DNA of 64,000 nucleotides from an uncultured Ilumatobacter sp. (GCA_937919625.1 CALFRK010000002.1:21366-85365); one strand, 5' to 3'; positions 40,826-49,572 are shown, counted from the stretch's first letter. Notes: generated by a model from the sequence alone, not told the origin. A program made the numbers and translations.

Positions 40826-42196
40826 TCAGCGGGTGCTCAGCCAGATCGCCTCGGCCTCGCCGATCGGGCTCGATGGTGGACCGTCGACGAACGGCCACAG
40901 TTCTTCGGCGATCCGTCGGTAATTGCCGGTTGCCCCGAGCTCGCCGAGCAGGGCGTACAAACCCAGATTGATGCGCTGGATGAACACGAATGCCTTTGGC
41001 ACAGTGGCGTACTGGGCGATCGGACTGGAGCGATCAAACGTGTGGCGCACGATGCTGCTGGCGTACTCGCCCGACCAGGTCATCTGGCGGTCTACCCGAA
41101 CTGGTTCGTAGAACTGCTGAAAGTACTCGCCGACGGCATTTGTGGCGACGGGAGCGTCGGGCTTGAGCATGCCGGCCCGTTCGAGGATCGACCGAAACTC
41201 GACTGGATCGTGGTCGACGGCAGCCGCCTTGACCATCGAGGCGAACGTATGCATCTCGTCGTCGGTGAAGTGTTTCACCAGCCCGAAGTCGAGGAAGGTC
41301 ACCCGCCCGCCGCCGTGGAACAGGTAATTGCCGGGGTGTGGGTCGCCGTTGAAGGCCTGCATGCGGTACAGGCTGCGAAACACGAACCGGAAGATCGTCT
41401 CGCCGGCGAGATCGCGTTCAACCTGGTCCCATGACAACAGCTCGTCCCATGTGTGCCCGTTGACGAGCTCGGATGTGAGTACACGACCCGTCGACAGCCC
41501 GGGAATGATGTCGGGGATGTGGATGCAGGGATGGCCTCGGTAGTAGTCGGCGAAGACTTGTTGGTGACGGGCCTCGAGCCGGTAGTCGAGCTCTTCGATC
41601 AGGCGCTCCTTGATCTCAGCCACCATGTCGTCGGGATCGAGCCCACCGAAACCCTGCTTCAACAGTGTGCCGAGCATGCCGGCGTTCTTGAGGTCGGCCG
41701 TAATCGCCTCGTCGACACCGGGGTACTGCACCTTGACAGCTACCGGCACCTGCTCGCCGGTGCCGGGATTCACGGCAATTGCCCGATGCACCTGCCCGAT
41801 CGACGCCGCCGCGATCGGATCCGGATCCCAGTCGACGAACACCTCGTGGGGTGGACGCCCGAACTCGGCCTCGATCACGCCCGCCGCCAACTCTCGCGAC
41901 ATCGGGGGAGCGTCGGTTCGAAGCTGGGCAAGCGCGATCCGCATCGGCTCGGGCAAGCCCTCGTCGAGATAGCTCGCCATCTGGCCGAGCTTCATCAGGG
42001 CGCCCTTCATGTTGCCGAGCTCCTCGGCCACAGCGTTGGCGGTAGTGAGACGCCGCCGGTCATCGAGCTCGACCCGCCGCTCGGCAGATGCGAACACCTT
42101 CCGGGCGGCTATCGAGGCGTGTGTTCCGGCGACTTTGGCGCCGAGTTTGGCAACCTTGGCCGAACGACCGACCCACGAACGCCGCATCACGATCAT
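40826..42196 (-). CDS. ABC1/UbiB-family atypical kinase
   Basis: A 456-residue AarF/ABC1 protein: the diagnostic MKLGQMASYLDE (KxGQ, residues ~66-77), the Ala-rich loop AAASIGQVHRA replacing the Gly-rich loop, the ATP lysine in VAVKVQYPGV, NGDPHPGNYLFHG for the catalytic loop, and FLDFGLVK for the DFG. Family members act on quinone or lipid metabolism as ATPases. Start: ATG 42196 is 2 nt after TACGCT; in-frame GTG 42190 or ATG 42187 fit the leaderless pattern better. Confidence 0.9.
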   Translation of the reverse strand: MIVMRRSWVGRSAKVAKLGAKVAGTHASIAARKVFASAERRVELDDRRRLTTANAVAEELGNMKGALMKLGQMASYLDEGLPEPMRIALAQLRTDAPPMSRELAAGVIEAEFGRPPHEVFVDWDPDPIAAASIGQVHRAIAVNPGTGEQVPVAVKVQYPGVDEAITADLKNAGMLGTLLKQGFGGLDPDDMVAEIKERLIEELDYRLEARHQQVFADYYRGHPCIHIPDIIPGLSTGRVLTSELVNGHTWDELLSWDQVERDLAGETIFRFVFRSLYRMQAFNGDPHPGNYLFHGGGRVTFLDFGLVKHFTDDEMHTFASMVKAAAVDHDPVEFRSILERAGMLKPDAPVATNAVGEYFQQFYEPVRVDRQMTWSGEYASSIVRHTFDRSSPIAQYATVPKAFVFIQRINLGLYALLGELGATGNYRRIAEELWPFVDGPPSSPIGEAEAIWLSTR

Positions 42197-42331
42197 GCAG
42201 CGTACGGAGGCATCATCGCAACCGTTCGACCGCGATACACATCGCTCCCCGACGCGGCCACGGCAGCGTCGGGGCTGGCGCCCGACGCCGCCGCATGTCG
42301 ATTTCTTTCAGATCAGATCAGATCGATCCGT

Positions 42332-43357
42332 TCACGGAAAGATGACCAGCCCGACCGGCTCATACGACGTCGCGAAGAACGTCGCCGAGATCTGGACATC
42401 GTCGAAAACGACTGCCCCGAGTTGCTCGTCGCAGACCAGGTTGATCGACTGGCCCGTGAAGAACAGGAGCGGGTTGTCGGCTACAGCGATCTCAATGACT
42501 CGGTGAGCCGAGAAGACTGAAAACCCGATGTGGGCGGCGTTGTGGTCGGTGAGGATGAACCACGGTTCAGCGGTGTTGATGGCGCCCACGGTTCCCTTCT
42601 GCAGCTGGCACCAGACCTCGTCTTCGCCAGCCGCGCCGTTGCCCCACAGGCCGGTCACCTCGATCGAGATGTAGCCGTCGGATGGGACCCGGATCGACGT
42701 GCCGACAACGGAAGCGGGCGTCGGAGTGGCGTCGAATATTGAGGAGTTGTAGTTGAAGGCGATCCCAGGCTCGTTGGAGGTGTGGAGGTTGGACACGCTG
42801 TTGTTGGCGATGTCGGCGCTGCCGATCGACCCGTCGACGATGTCGGCCCCGGTGTGTGAGTGATCGGTGTAGTAGCCGACGACGTCGATGATGACAGCGA
42901 CCGTGCCGAACTTGTTGAGGATTTTGAACTTTCCCGCCGCCGAGAGACCGACGTTGACAGCGTTGGGTGTCGGTGGCTGACCCGGCGCCGGGTTCAGGTT
43001 CGACGTGCTGGGTGTTGCGGCGTCTGCTGGCCAAAGGCGCAGGTCGGTGGCCAGCGTCGGACCGACGGCCGTGACGTTGAGGGAAAGGGCAGCGGTATTG
43101 CTCGGCAGGGTGCAGTTACCGACGGTGCCCCATCCATCGAATGTAACGGTCTCGGCGGGGCCGAGGCCGGTGGTCCGCGGACCGACGGTGAAGGGGGCTG
43201 GTCGCAGGTCGGCGAGTCGGCATGGCGTTATTGGTACGTAAGCGACCGCACCAGTCGGCGATGTTGCCGAGACGAGGCCAATTCCTCCCGCCCCCAGTGT
43301 GATTGCTACTGCTGCCCCGACGGCTGCCCAGCGGCTTCGGATGAGTTTGATATCCAT
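42332..43357 (-). CDS. Secreted surface protein with PCRLxD beta domain
   Basis: A 341-residue exported protein. It has a signal peptide (WAAVGAAVAITLGAGGIGL). Then comes an about 130-residue beta domain starting AYVPITPCRLADLRPAPF and ending TVAVIIDVVGYYTDHSH; this kind of domain recurs in surface proteins of Ilumatobacter-like actinobacteria. A C-terminal beta domain of about 170 residues follows (FNYNSSIFDATPTPASVVG onward) with no recognised family. Its two Cys in the first domain (PCRL, GNCTL) could form a disulfide. The 137-bp gap upstream has no gene. Confidence 0.78.
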   Translation of the reverse strand: MDIKLIRSRWAAVGAAVAITLGAGGIGLVSATSPTGAVAYVPITPCRLADLRPAPFTVGPRTTGLGPAETVTFDGWGTVGNCTLPSNTAALSLNVTAVGPTLATDLRLWPADAATPSTSNLNPAPGQPPTPNAVNVGLSAAGKFKILNKFGTVAVIIDVVGYYTDHSHTGADIVDGSIGSADIANNSVSNLHTSNEPGIAFNYNSSIFDATPTPASVVGTSIRVPSDGYISIEVTGLWGNGAAGEDEVWCQLQKGTVGAINTAEPWFILTDHNAAHIGFSVFSAHRVIEIAVADNPLLFFTGQSINLVCDEQLGAVVFDDVQISATFFATSYEPVGLVIFP

Positions 43358-43494
43358 GGAGTCCTCGTTTCTGACGCGGTTCTACACCACCACTCTCTAC
43401 CACTGATGAGCATCAGTCGAGTCATTTCCATCGGCCGTGTGGGGTCCCGCTCGGGGCGTCCCTTCACAGTCGAGGAGCGACGCCGAGTCAGCGC

Positions 43495-44352
43495 TCAGTG
43501 GTGAATGGCGACAGATCTGATGGCGCGAATCAGTTGGGGTACGAAGCGGTCGGCTTTGGCTACGACCGCGTCGTGCTGGCCGTTGACCCGGAACACCTCT
43601 GCGCCGGGGATCCATTCGAATAACTTGACTTGGCGGCGGATCGGCACGATCGGATCATTGAGGGTGACTACCACCGACGTTGGCACGTCGACCTCGGCGA
43701 TCCAGTCCGACGACGAGAAATCGCCGATCGCCTTGCCGGCTTCGAGGATCATGCGCCAGTCGTGCTGTGCGATCTGTTCGGCCACCCACGGCCCCCACGC
43801 CTCCGAGCGGCGCTGCAAATAGACCTGATCCGTGATCCAGTCTCGGGCCTGTGACGGCGTGTAACGGGCGAGCGCAGCCAGGCCGGTGAGGCCGACGAAC
43901 GACATCCGCTCGGGTCGACGACCTGCGAAGTACGGGGCGGTCGCGCACAGCACCAGACCATCGACCCGGTCACGATGTCGGCGCCACGTGAGCTGGGCGA
44001 TCGGGCCGCCCATCGAGTAGCCGACGGGGATGAACGTGTCGACGCCGAGCAGTTCGGTCACAGTGGCGACATCGTCGGCGCAGTCCTCCAACCGAAAGGT
44101 ACGTTTGCTACGCAGGCCACGAGCATGGCCACGATGATCGAAGGCGATCACCCTGAAGCGCTGGCCGAGTGCCTGGTAACACGTGAACCAGTTCAGGTCG
44201 GCCGAGGCGGTCCAGCCGTGCAGCAATACGACCGTGGGGGCGCCGGCCGGGCCGGGCATGTCGCGGACGAACACCGTGCCGAGGCCCGGCAGTTCGAGTT
44301 CGTGGCCAGGGGGGAGCAGCGGGATGGCCGCCGCCGCCGAACCGAACGACAA
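43495..44352 (-). CDS. Alpha/beta hydrolase
   Basis: A 285-residue alpha/beta-hydrolase: oxyanion region LLHGWTASADLNW, nucleophile elbow GYSMGGPIAQ, acid region VTLNDPIVPI and the C-terminal catalytic His in NGQHDAVV. Substrate unknown. The start is a TTG (44352) located 14 bp after the end of greA on the same strand, so the pair is probably one operon. Confidence 0.85.
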   Translation of the reverse strand: MSFGSAAAAIPLLPPGHELELPGLGTVFVRDMPGPAGAPTVVLLHGWTASADLNWFTCYQALGQRFRVIAFDHRGHARGLRSKRTFRLEDCADDVATVTELLGVDTFIPVGYSMGGPIAQLTWRRHRDRVDGLVLCATAPYFAGRRPERMSFVGLTGLAALARYTPSQARDWITDQVYLQRRSEAWGPWVAEQIAQHDWRMILEAGKAIGDFSSSDWIAEVDVPTSVVVTLNDPIVPIRRQVKLFEWIPGAEVFRVNGQHDAVVAKADRFVPQLIRAIRSVAIHH

Positions 44353-44366
44353 GTCGGTGGTGCCGC

Positions 44367-44816
44367 TCAGAGCGATTCGACCTTCAGCACCGTGATCGTC
44401 TGCGATCCGTTCGGAGCCTCATAGCTGACGGTTTGGCCCTCGAGAGCACCCTGCAATACGGCACCGAGTGGGCTCGAGGCGCTGATCACGTCGGCTGACT
44501 CGATCTGCTCTTCGAGGTTTCCGACGACGTAGCGTTCGGCCATGTCAGGGCTGTCACCCTTGTACAGGATCGTGTACACCGACTGATCGGCGATAATCTC
44601 GGCGTTCTCGAGCAGGTGCTCGAGTTGCCGGATTCGGCCCTCCATGTGGCCCTGTTCGTCTTTGGCTGCGTGGTACCCGGCATTTTCTTTGAGGTCGCCC
44701 TCTTCGCGGGCACGCTCGATCTTTTCGGCTACGTCGATGCGGCCGCGTGTGGTGAGATCGTCGAACTCGGCCTTGAGCCGGTCGTAGGCGGCACGCGAGA
44801 ACTGATGGGTCGCCAT
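44367..44816 (-). CDS. greA: Transcription elongation factor GreA
   Basis: A 149-residue GreA: N-terminal coiled coil (YDRLKAEFDDLTTRGRIDVAEKIERAREEGDLKENAGYHAAKDEQ) whose tip carries the acidic pair that stimulates RNA cleavage by backtracked polymerase, and a C-terminal FKBP-like domain ending in SSPLGAVLQGALEGQTVSYEAP. Start ATG 9 nt after TAGGCT (44826-44831) on the minus strand. Confidence 0.94.
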   Translation of the reverse strand: MATHQFSRAAYDRLKAEFDDLTTRGRIDVAEKIERAREEGDLKENAGYHAAKDEQGHMEGRIRQLEHLLENAEIIADQSVYTILYKGDSPDMAERYVVGNLEEQIESADVISASSPLGAVLQGALEGQTVSYEAPNGSQTITVLKVESL

Positions 44817-44854
44817 AAGTGCACCAGCCTACCGAGCAACGACGGTTCGGTCGA

Positions 44855-45226
44855 TCAGTCGTAGCTGCGCAGCTCGACCTGGTTGCCGTCGGGGTCGGTG
44901 ACGTAGACCGACCAGCCGACACCCCTGGCGCCCCATCGCTCGCCCGGACCATCGACAATATTGAACCGCGGGTCGTCGATCACGGCGTCGACGTCGACGC
45001 GATCGACGACGAGGCAGATGTGATCGATGTTCTGACCTGTGCGTTCGAGCGCAAACAGGTCGATGATGCTGTGGTCGTTGATTCGGACCGATGGGAAGAG
45101 CACCTCGCCGGCCCGCCACTCGTCGACCCGCTCGGCGCCGAGCCCAAGCATTCCGGTGTACCAGGCGAGCGAACGCTCGACATCGCCAACATTGATCACC
45201 AAGTGGTCGAACTCGCTGATATTCAT
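44855..45226 (-). CDS. VOC/glyoxalase-fold protein
   Basis: A 123-residue VOC-superfamily protein: FDHLVINVGDVERSLAWYTGMLGLG, NIDHICLVVD and the C-terminal VYVTDPDGNQVELRSY, giving the usual His, His, Glu metal ligands. The substrate could be a small molecule or antibiotic; unknown. A TACGGT box (45235-45240) lies 8 nt before the ATG (or 5 nt before an upstream GTG at 45229). It is divergent from leuB. Confidence 0.87.
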   Translation of the reverse strand: MNISEFDHLVINVGDVERSLAWYTGMLGLGAERVDEWRAGEVLFPSVRINDHSIIDLFALERTGQNIDHICLVVDRVDVDAVIDDPRFNIVDGPGERWGARGVGWSVYVTDPDGNQVELRSYD

Positions 45227-45269
45227 CACTTGGGACCGTACCCCGCCGAGCCTCTAGATTCGTGTGCCT

Positions 45270-46262
45270 ATGGCACACAGGATCGCAGTCATCGGTGGGG
45301 ACGGCATCGGCCCCGAAGTCACGGCGCAGGCCATCAAGGTGATCGAGGCGGCCGGGGTCGAGCTCGACATCACCAACTTCGACCTCGGTGGCGCCCGCTA
45401 TCTACGCGACGGCGAGGTTCTCAGCGACGCCGTGCTGGCCGAGCTCGCCACGTTTGATGCAATCCTGCTCGGAGCCGTCGGCACACCTGGTGTTGCGCCG
45501 GGTGTGATCGAGCGCGGCTTGCTGTTGAAGATGCGATTCGAGCTCGACCTGTACATCAACCAGCGGCCATTCCAGGGGACCGCCCCGGGGCATTCGACCC
45601 CTCATGACTTCGTCGTCATTCGCGAGAACACTGAGGGCCCGTATGTCGGTGAAGGGGGAGTGCTGCGCAAAGGCACCCCGAACGAGGTCGCAACACAGGG
45701 GTCGGTCAACACCCGGATGGGTGTCGAGCGTTGCATCCGATACGCCTTCGAGCTTGCCCAGCAGCGCGAGCGCAAGCACGTCACGCTGGTGCACAAGACG
45801 AACGTGCTCACGTTCGCCGGTGATCTGTGGGAGCGCACCTTCAACGAGGTCGCCTCCGAGTACCCCGACACCGACACGGCCTACAACCATGTCGACGCCG
45901 CCTGCATCTACTTCGTACAAGATCCTCATCGTTACGACGTGGTGGTCACCGACAACCTGTTCGGCGATATTCTCACCGACCTCGGCGGTGCAGTGTCGGG
46001 CGGCATCGGGTTGGCCTCGTCGGCCAACCTCAATCCGTCCCGCACCGGCCCGTCGATGTTTGAGCCGGTGCACGGCTCGGCACCAGACATCGCCGGACAA
46101 AACAAGGCCAATCCTGTCGCCGCGATCCTGTCGGCGGCCCTGATGCTCGACTTCCTGGATGAGTCTGCCGCAGCCGACCGCGTTCGGGCTGCATGCGATG
46201 ACCCGGGTACCGGCAGCACCACCGCGGTGGGTGACACGATCGCCTTCCGGGTGCGAGGATAG
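45270..46262 (+). CDS. leuB: 3-isopropylmalate dehydrogenase
   Basis: Oxidative decarboxylation step of leucine synthesis. The 330-residue protein starts [14 protein letters not shown] and has [28 protein letters not shown], the substrate/metal segment [25 protein letters not shown] and [18 protein letters not shown], all standard for the family. The ATG at 45270 follows TAGATT (45255-45260) by 9 nt. It is followed by ilvE 91 bp later. Confidence 0.94.
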   Translation: MAHRIAVIGGDGIGPEVTAQAIKVIEAAGVELDITNFDLGGARYLRDGEVLSDAVLAELATFDAILLGAVGTPGVAPGVIERGLLLKMRFELDLYINQRPFQGTAPGHSTPHDFVVIRENTEGPYVGEGGVLRKGTPNEVATQGSVNTRMGVERCIRYAFELAQQRERKHVTLVHKTNVLTFAGDLWERTFNEVASEYPDTDTAYNHVDAACIYFVQDPHRYDVVVTDNLFGDILTDLGGAVSGGIGLASSANLNPSRTGPSMFEPVHGSAPDIAGQNKANPVAAILSAALMLDFLDESAAADRVRAACDDPGTGSTTAVGDTIAFRVRG

Positions 46263-46353
46263 GGCTTGAAGTCGAGACGAAAGCGAGGCAACCGGTCGTT
46301 GCCGTGCCGATTGAGAACAACACCAGCAAACGTGACCTTGCGAAGGACCTGAT

Positions 46354-47271
46354 ATGCCGATTACGCCAACCCCGAAGATCTGGATGAACGGCGAGCTCGT
46401 CGCTTGGGAAGACGCCAAGATTCATGTGCTGACCCACACGTTGCACTACGGCACGGGCGTGTTCGAAGGCATTCGTGCCTATCAAACGTCGCAGGGCCCT
46501 GGCATCTTTCGGCTGACCGAGCACATCGAGCGCCTTCACAACTCAGCAAAGATCGTCGGGATGGAGATCCCATACTCGGTCGACGAGTTGGTCGAGGCCA
46601 CCAAGGCAACCGTCGCTTCGACTGGGCTCGATTCGTGTTACGTCCGCCCGATCGCATACTTGGGCTATGGAGAGATGGGGCTAAACACGATGCCATGTTC
46701 GGTCGATGTGTCGATCGCCTGCTGGCCGTGGGGTGCGTATCTCGGCGACGATGCCGTCACCAAGGGCGTGCGCCTCAAGACATCGTCGTGGACACGCCAC
46801 GACCACAACACGATGCCGCCCGCCTCGAAGACCACCGGCAACTATGTCAACTCGTCATTGGCCAAGGTCGAGGCGCTCAAGGCCGGCTATGACGAGGCGC
46901 TGATGTTGTCGCCGACCGGTCTCGTGGCCGAGTGTTCGGGCGAGAACATCTTCGTATCGCGCCGCGACAAATTGATCACCCCGCCGTTGTCGGCCGGTGC
47001 ACTCGAGGGCATCACTCAGAACACTGTGATGACCCTGTGCGACGATCTCGGTTTCAAGGCGGTGAGCGACAACCTTGCGCGCTCCGACGTGTACATCGCC
47101 GACGAGATGTTTCTGGTCGGCACCGCAGCCGAAGTCAGTTCGGTCAACTCGGTCGACGACCGGCAGATCCCTTGTCCCGGTCCGAAGACGCTGGCGATCG
47201 CCGACCTGTACGGCAAGGTGGTTCGTGGCCAGGTTGATAAGTACAAGAACTGGTGCGAACTAGCCGTTTGA
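46354..47271 (+). CDS. ilvE: Branched-chain amino acid aminotransferase
   Basis: PLP-dependent class IV aminotransferase catalysing the last step for Leu, Ile and Val. The 305-residue product has HTLHYGTGVFEGIRAY, the PLP lysine in ASKTTGNYVNSSLAKVEA, EALMLSPTGLVAECSGENIF and the C-terminal FLVGTAAEVSSVNSVDDR. A Shine-Dalgarno GAAGGA precedes the ATG by 8 nt. It forms a probable operon with leuB. Confidence 0.94.
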   Translation: MPITPTPKIWMNGELVAWEDAKIHVLTHTLHYGTGVFEGIRAYQTSQGPGIFRLTEHIERLHNSAKIVGMEIPYSVDELVEATKATVASTGLDSCYVRPIAYLGYGEMGLNTMPCSVDVSIACWPWGAYLGDDAVTKGVRLKTSSWTRHDHNTMPPASKTTGNYVNSSLAKVEALKAGYDEALMLSPTGLVAECSGENIFVSRRDKLITPPLSAGALEGITQNTVMTLCDDLGFKAVSDNLARSDVYIADEMFLVGTAAEVSSVNSVDDRQIPCPGPKTLAIADLYGKVVRGQVDKYKNWCELAV

Positions 47272-47341
47272 ACGGCCCACTCGAGGCCGTAACCGCCGCC
47301 CGCAGCATCTCGATCAAGCGGGCTGTGTCGGTCGGGTCACG

Positions 47342-48361
47342 CTATGTCGCTGGTGGCGCGGCGGCGGTGCGACGGCGGCGCTCGGCCATGCCACCGAGCG
47401 CCTCGAACACCATCCGGTGTGCAGCATTGACCGTGAGGTCACTGACGTCATAGGCGGGTGCGACCTCGACGACGTCCATTCCGACGACATCGTGTTCGAT
47501 CGCCAACTGGCGCACCATCCGAAGTAGATCGACGGTTGTCAGGCCACCCGGTTCGGGTGTGCCCGTGCCAGGGGCGAATGCCGGGTCGAGGCTGTCGACG
47601 TCGAGCGAGATGTACAATTTGTCGGCCTTGGCGAGCGCTTCACCAACGGCGTCGGCCATGACCGCCTTGAAGCCTCGGTCCCAGATCTCTTGCATCGTGT
47701 GCCACACCATGCCCCGCTCGCGCATCCACGCGAATACCTCGGCGGGCGGCCAGTAGCCGCGCAGCCCGACCTGCACGAAGCGGTCGCCCGGGATCGCTCC
47801 CGATTCGATCAGGCGCCGGATTGGGGTGCCGTGGCTGGCGAGATTGCCGTCGATGATGTCGGCCGTGTCGGCATGGGCATCGAAATGAACGACCCCGACA
47901 TTGCCGTAACCGTGTACGTCGGCGACCGCAGTAGCTGCTGGCCACGTGATCGAATGGTCGCCGCCGAGGATGATCGGGACAATGCCTCGCGAGGCGATTT
48001 GATGCACACGTTCACGGATATTGGCGTGGCTCTGCTCGGTCAGCCCGTGTGGGCAGTATGCGTCGCCGTAGTCGACGACTTCGAGGTGCTCGAAGATCTC
48101 TAGGTCGAGATCGATGTGGTAGGTGCCGCTTTCGTATGCCTGCGAGCGGATCGCCCGTGGGCCGAACCTTGCGCCTGGCCGATTTGTCGTGGCAATGTCG
48201 AACGGGGCACCGACGATCGCTACGTCGGGCTGCCATTCGTCGAGTTGATCTGGATCGGTGAGGAATGGGCGTTGCCCGAATGTGGCCAGGCCGCCGAACA
48301 CATACCCGAGTTCGAGCTGTTCGTGCATTCCAGGGGAGAGACTGCGGCGTGGTTCTTCCAT
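47342..48361 (-). CDS. Agmatinase/arginase-family ureohydrolase
   Basis: A 339-residue ureohydrolase with both manganese motifs complete: GGDHSITWP, VVHFDAHADTAD, and SLDVDSLDPAFAPGTGTPEPGG. These fit agmatinase, guanidinobutyrase or related amidinohydrolases; the guanidino substrate cannot be fixed. The ATG at 48361 is favoured over an upstream extension (to 48514) that lacks conserved sequence. The 5' side is unusual: a GC-rich stem with a T tract (48430-48486) and then the hairpin array (48611-48978) lie upstream on the same strand. Confidence 0.88.
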   Translation of the reverse strand: MEEPRRSLSPGMHEQLELGYVFGGLATFGQRPFLTDPDQLDEWQPDVAIVGAPFDIATTNRPGARFGPRAIRSQAYESGTYHIDLDLEIFEHLEVVDYGDAYCPHGLTEQSHANIRERVHQIASRGIVPIILGGDHSITWPAATAVADVHGYGNVGVVHFDAHADTADIIDGNLASHGTPIRRLIESGAIPGDRFVQVGLRGYWPPAEVFAWMRERGMVWHTMQEIWDRGFKAVMADAVGEALAKADKLYISLDVDSLDPAFAPGTGTPEPGGLTTVDLLRMVRQLAIEHDVVGMDVVEVAPAYDVSDLTVNAAHRMVFEALGGMAERRRRTAAAPPAT

Positions 48362-48429
48362 TGCGCCGTACCGTAGCAATCGCTCGCGCTCGGTGCGTGC
48401 TGCTGGCAACGCGCACCGCAACCGATCCG

Positions 48430-48486
48430 AAAAACTGAGCGGCCCCGGGCAGTGCAGCCAGCTTGCGCCGGCGCACCCACCCGGGG
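48430..48486 (-). terminator. Possible terminator between hairpin array and agmatinase gene
   Basis: On the minus strand the arms CCCCGGG (48480-48486) and CCCGGGG (48443-48449) enclose a 12-bp palindrome TGCGCCGGCGCA (48464-48475). Five Ts (48430-48434) come 8 nt after the stem. The gap before the T tract weakens it as a terminator. Confidence 0.35.
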
Positions 48487-48554
48487 CTACCCGAAAGGTG
48501 GAGCGATCCACCACTGACCGATCTTCGGGCGTTAGCCTGCGTCTCGATCATTCA

Positions 48555-48601
48555 CATCGCCCGTCGTGACCCCAAGGGGTTCGGCGGGCGATGCCCTTTT
48601 T
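48555..48601 (+). terminator. Long hairpin with T tract on the plus strand
   Basis: Perfect 9-bp stem CATCGCCCG / CGGGCGATG around a 21-nt loop, followed after 3 nt by TTTTT (48597-48601). Shape fits a plus-strand terminator, though no plus-strand gene is close upstream. In a minus-strand RNA it would be the last large hairpin, and an alternative GGGC-ATC-GCCC hairpin overlaps it. Confidence 0.5.
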
Positions 48602-48610
48602 CGGCCGATC

Positions 48611-48978
48611 GTTCGGTTGCCCGAACCCGCTGCCGTTCGACCACTCCCACCGGTTACCCGGCGACAGTTGCCGCCCCGACAAACTTCGACTGGTTGCCCA
48701 GTCTCCGTCACCGGAGTCGAAACCCGGTCTGCTGGTTGCCCAGCCCCGTTGCCTCTCGGCGCCACATCGGTTGCCCGATGACGGTGCCGCCCGTTCGTAT
48801 CGATCGGTTGCCCGACTTCAACTCACGGGAACGGAACCTCGGTGTGCTGGTTGCCCAGCTCCGTTTGTTCCTCGGCGCCTCCCACCGGTTGCCCGGTGGC
48901 AGTTGCCGCCCGTTCGTATCGATCGGTTGCCCGACTTCAACTTCCGGAGACGGAACCTCGGTGTGCTGGTTGCCCAGC
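48611..48978 (-). repeat. Array of ten covarying tetraloop hairpins, ~39-nt spacing
   Basis: Loops (plus-strand TTGC, once TTAC) begin at 48617, 48654, 48694, 48736, 48771, 48808, 48851, 48889, 48927 and 48970, i.e. 35-43 nt apart. Minus-strand stems differ but pair: GTTCGG/CCGAAC, CCGG/CCGG, GACTGG/CCAGTC, GCTGG/CCAGC, CATCGG/CCGATG, TCGG/CCGA, GCTGG/CCAGC, CCACCGG/CCGGTGG, TCGG/CCGA, GCTGG/CCAGC. Every third hairpin is alike, giving a higher-order unit of about 119 nt that is nearly identical from 48792 to 48911 onward. A weaker copy is at 49113-49122. Confidence 0.9.
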
Positions 48979-49280
48979 TCCGTTGGCTCCTCGACGCCGT
49001 TCACGCTGACCCGGTAAACCGTTTCATCGTCTGACGCCGCCGGACTTCCTCTGAGCTCGCAGTTGGGGTGTCCGCTCAGTTTCCGCCCGGTCACTTCTCC
49101 GCCCGTGGTCGTCGGTTGCCCGTTGACTCGGTACTTCGAAGTATGTGGCTTCTCGCTCCGACCGGAACCGCTTTCGCCTCGTGGATCGGGTCCGTTTCCT
49201 GCTCACCCAGCCCCGAAGGACTGACTTCACAGACTCGGTCTCTCGACCCCGGTTTGCGTGCGCTCTCCGGTACGAGACAT

Positions 49281-49309
49281 ACATTCGCGCTCGTGAAACC
49301 GCAGGTCAA
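49281..49309 (-). promoter_or_regulatory. Candidate promoter for the hairpin-array RNA
   Basis: TTGACC (49304-49309) and GAATGT (49281-49286) with a 17-bp spacer, reading on the minus strand toward the array. The -35 box is good; the -10 box keeps only the A and final T of the consensus. Confidence 0.4.
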
Positions 49310-49536
49310 GAAGTATTTTCGAATCCCCAGGGTTATCCACCAAACTTTCACGGAATCCCCAGAATTCCTCCGTCGTCCACCGAATGTTCACAAGCTCATG
49401 CACAGGTTTGTCCCCATCCGGCCACCCAATTTCGTGGCATTCTCATGATCGGCCGAGCGTCGTCGGCGATGAGAATCCGAGCCGACAAGTCGGCGCGGCT
49501 TGGCGATGACGTGATCGCGGGGTTGAATGGTCGGTG
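49310..49536. other. Gene-free segment with DnaA-box-like words
   Basis: No credible ORF. Less GC-rich than the surroundings. Contains the direct repeat GAATCCCCAG (49321 and 49353), TTATCCACC (49333-49341) and TTGTCCCCA (49408-49416), each one mismatch from DnaA-box forms. Too few sites to call an origin. The rest is unassigned spacer before the cimA leader. Confidence 0.35.
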
Positions 49537-49572
49537 ATGCGTATCGAACTCGCCATCATGTTGATTCCGTAG
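49537..49572 (+). CDS. cimA leader peptide (MRIELAIMLIP)
   Basis: An 11-codon ORF upstream of cimA, with three Ile codons (ATC, ATC, ATT) and two Leu codons, ending in TAG. Enrichment in the end product of the citramalate route (isoleucine), with a hairpin and a strong terminator directly behind, indicates ribosome-mediated attenuation. An AATGGT box (49526-49531) is 5 nt before the ATG, so it may be translated from a leaderless RNA. Confidence 0.7.
   Translation: MRIELAIMLIP

Larger units (their letters stand above)
48430..49280 (-). ncRNA. Candidate structured RNA with GNRA-hairpin array
   Basis: Proposed transcript from a TTGACC-17-GAATGT promoter (49281-49309, minus strand) through the hairpin array to the stem and T tract at 48430-48486, about 0.85 kb. 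Neither strand has a credible ORF: the ~119-nt repeat period is not a multiple of three. The minus strand is preferred because its loops read GCAA or GUAA, stable GNRA tetraloops; on the plus strand they would be UUGC or UUAC. It could be a free RNA or a very long leader of the agmatinase gene. The ends are guesses; the array is not. No known class recognised. Confidence 0.5.

Noticed and set aside
48611..48978. CRISPR array
   Set aside because: The repeated word is only 8-12 bp, its flanks covary, and the intervening sequences are themselves repeated every third unit; no cas genes nearby.
48463..49094. ORFs of 120-180 codons on both strands across the hairpin array
   Set aside because: They arise from the repeats; the repeat unit is ~119 nt and the sub-spacing 35-43 nt, so the frame shifts in each copy, and the products are low-complexity without recognisable domains.
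49310..49536. Chromosomal origin of replication
   Set aside because: Only two or three imperfect DnaA-box-like words, and no dnaA, dnaN, recF or parAB in the window.
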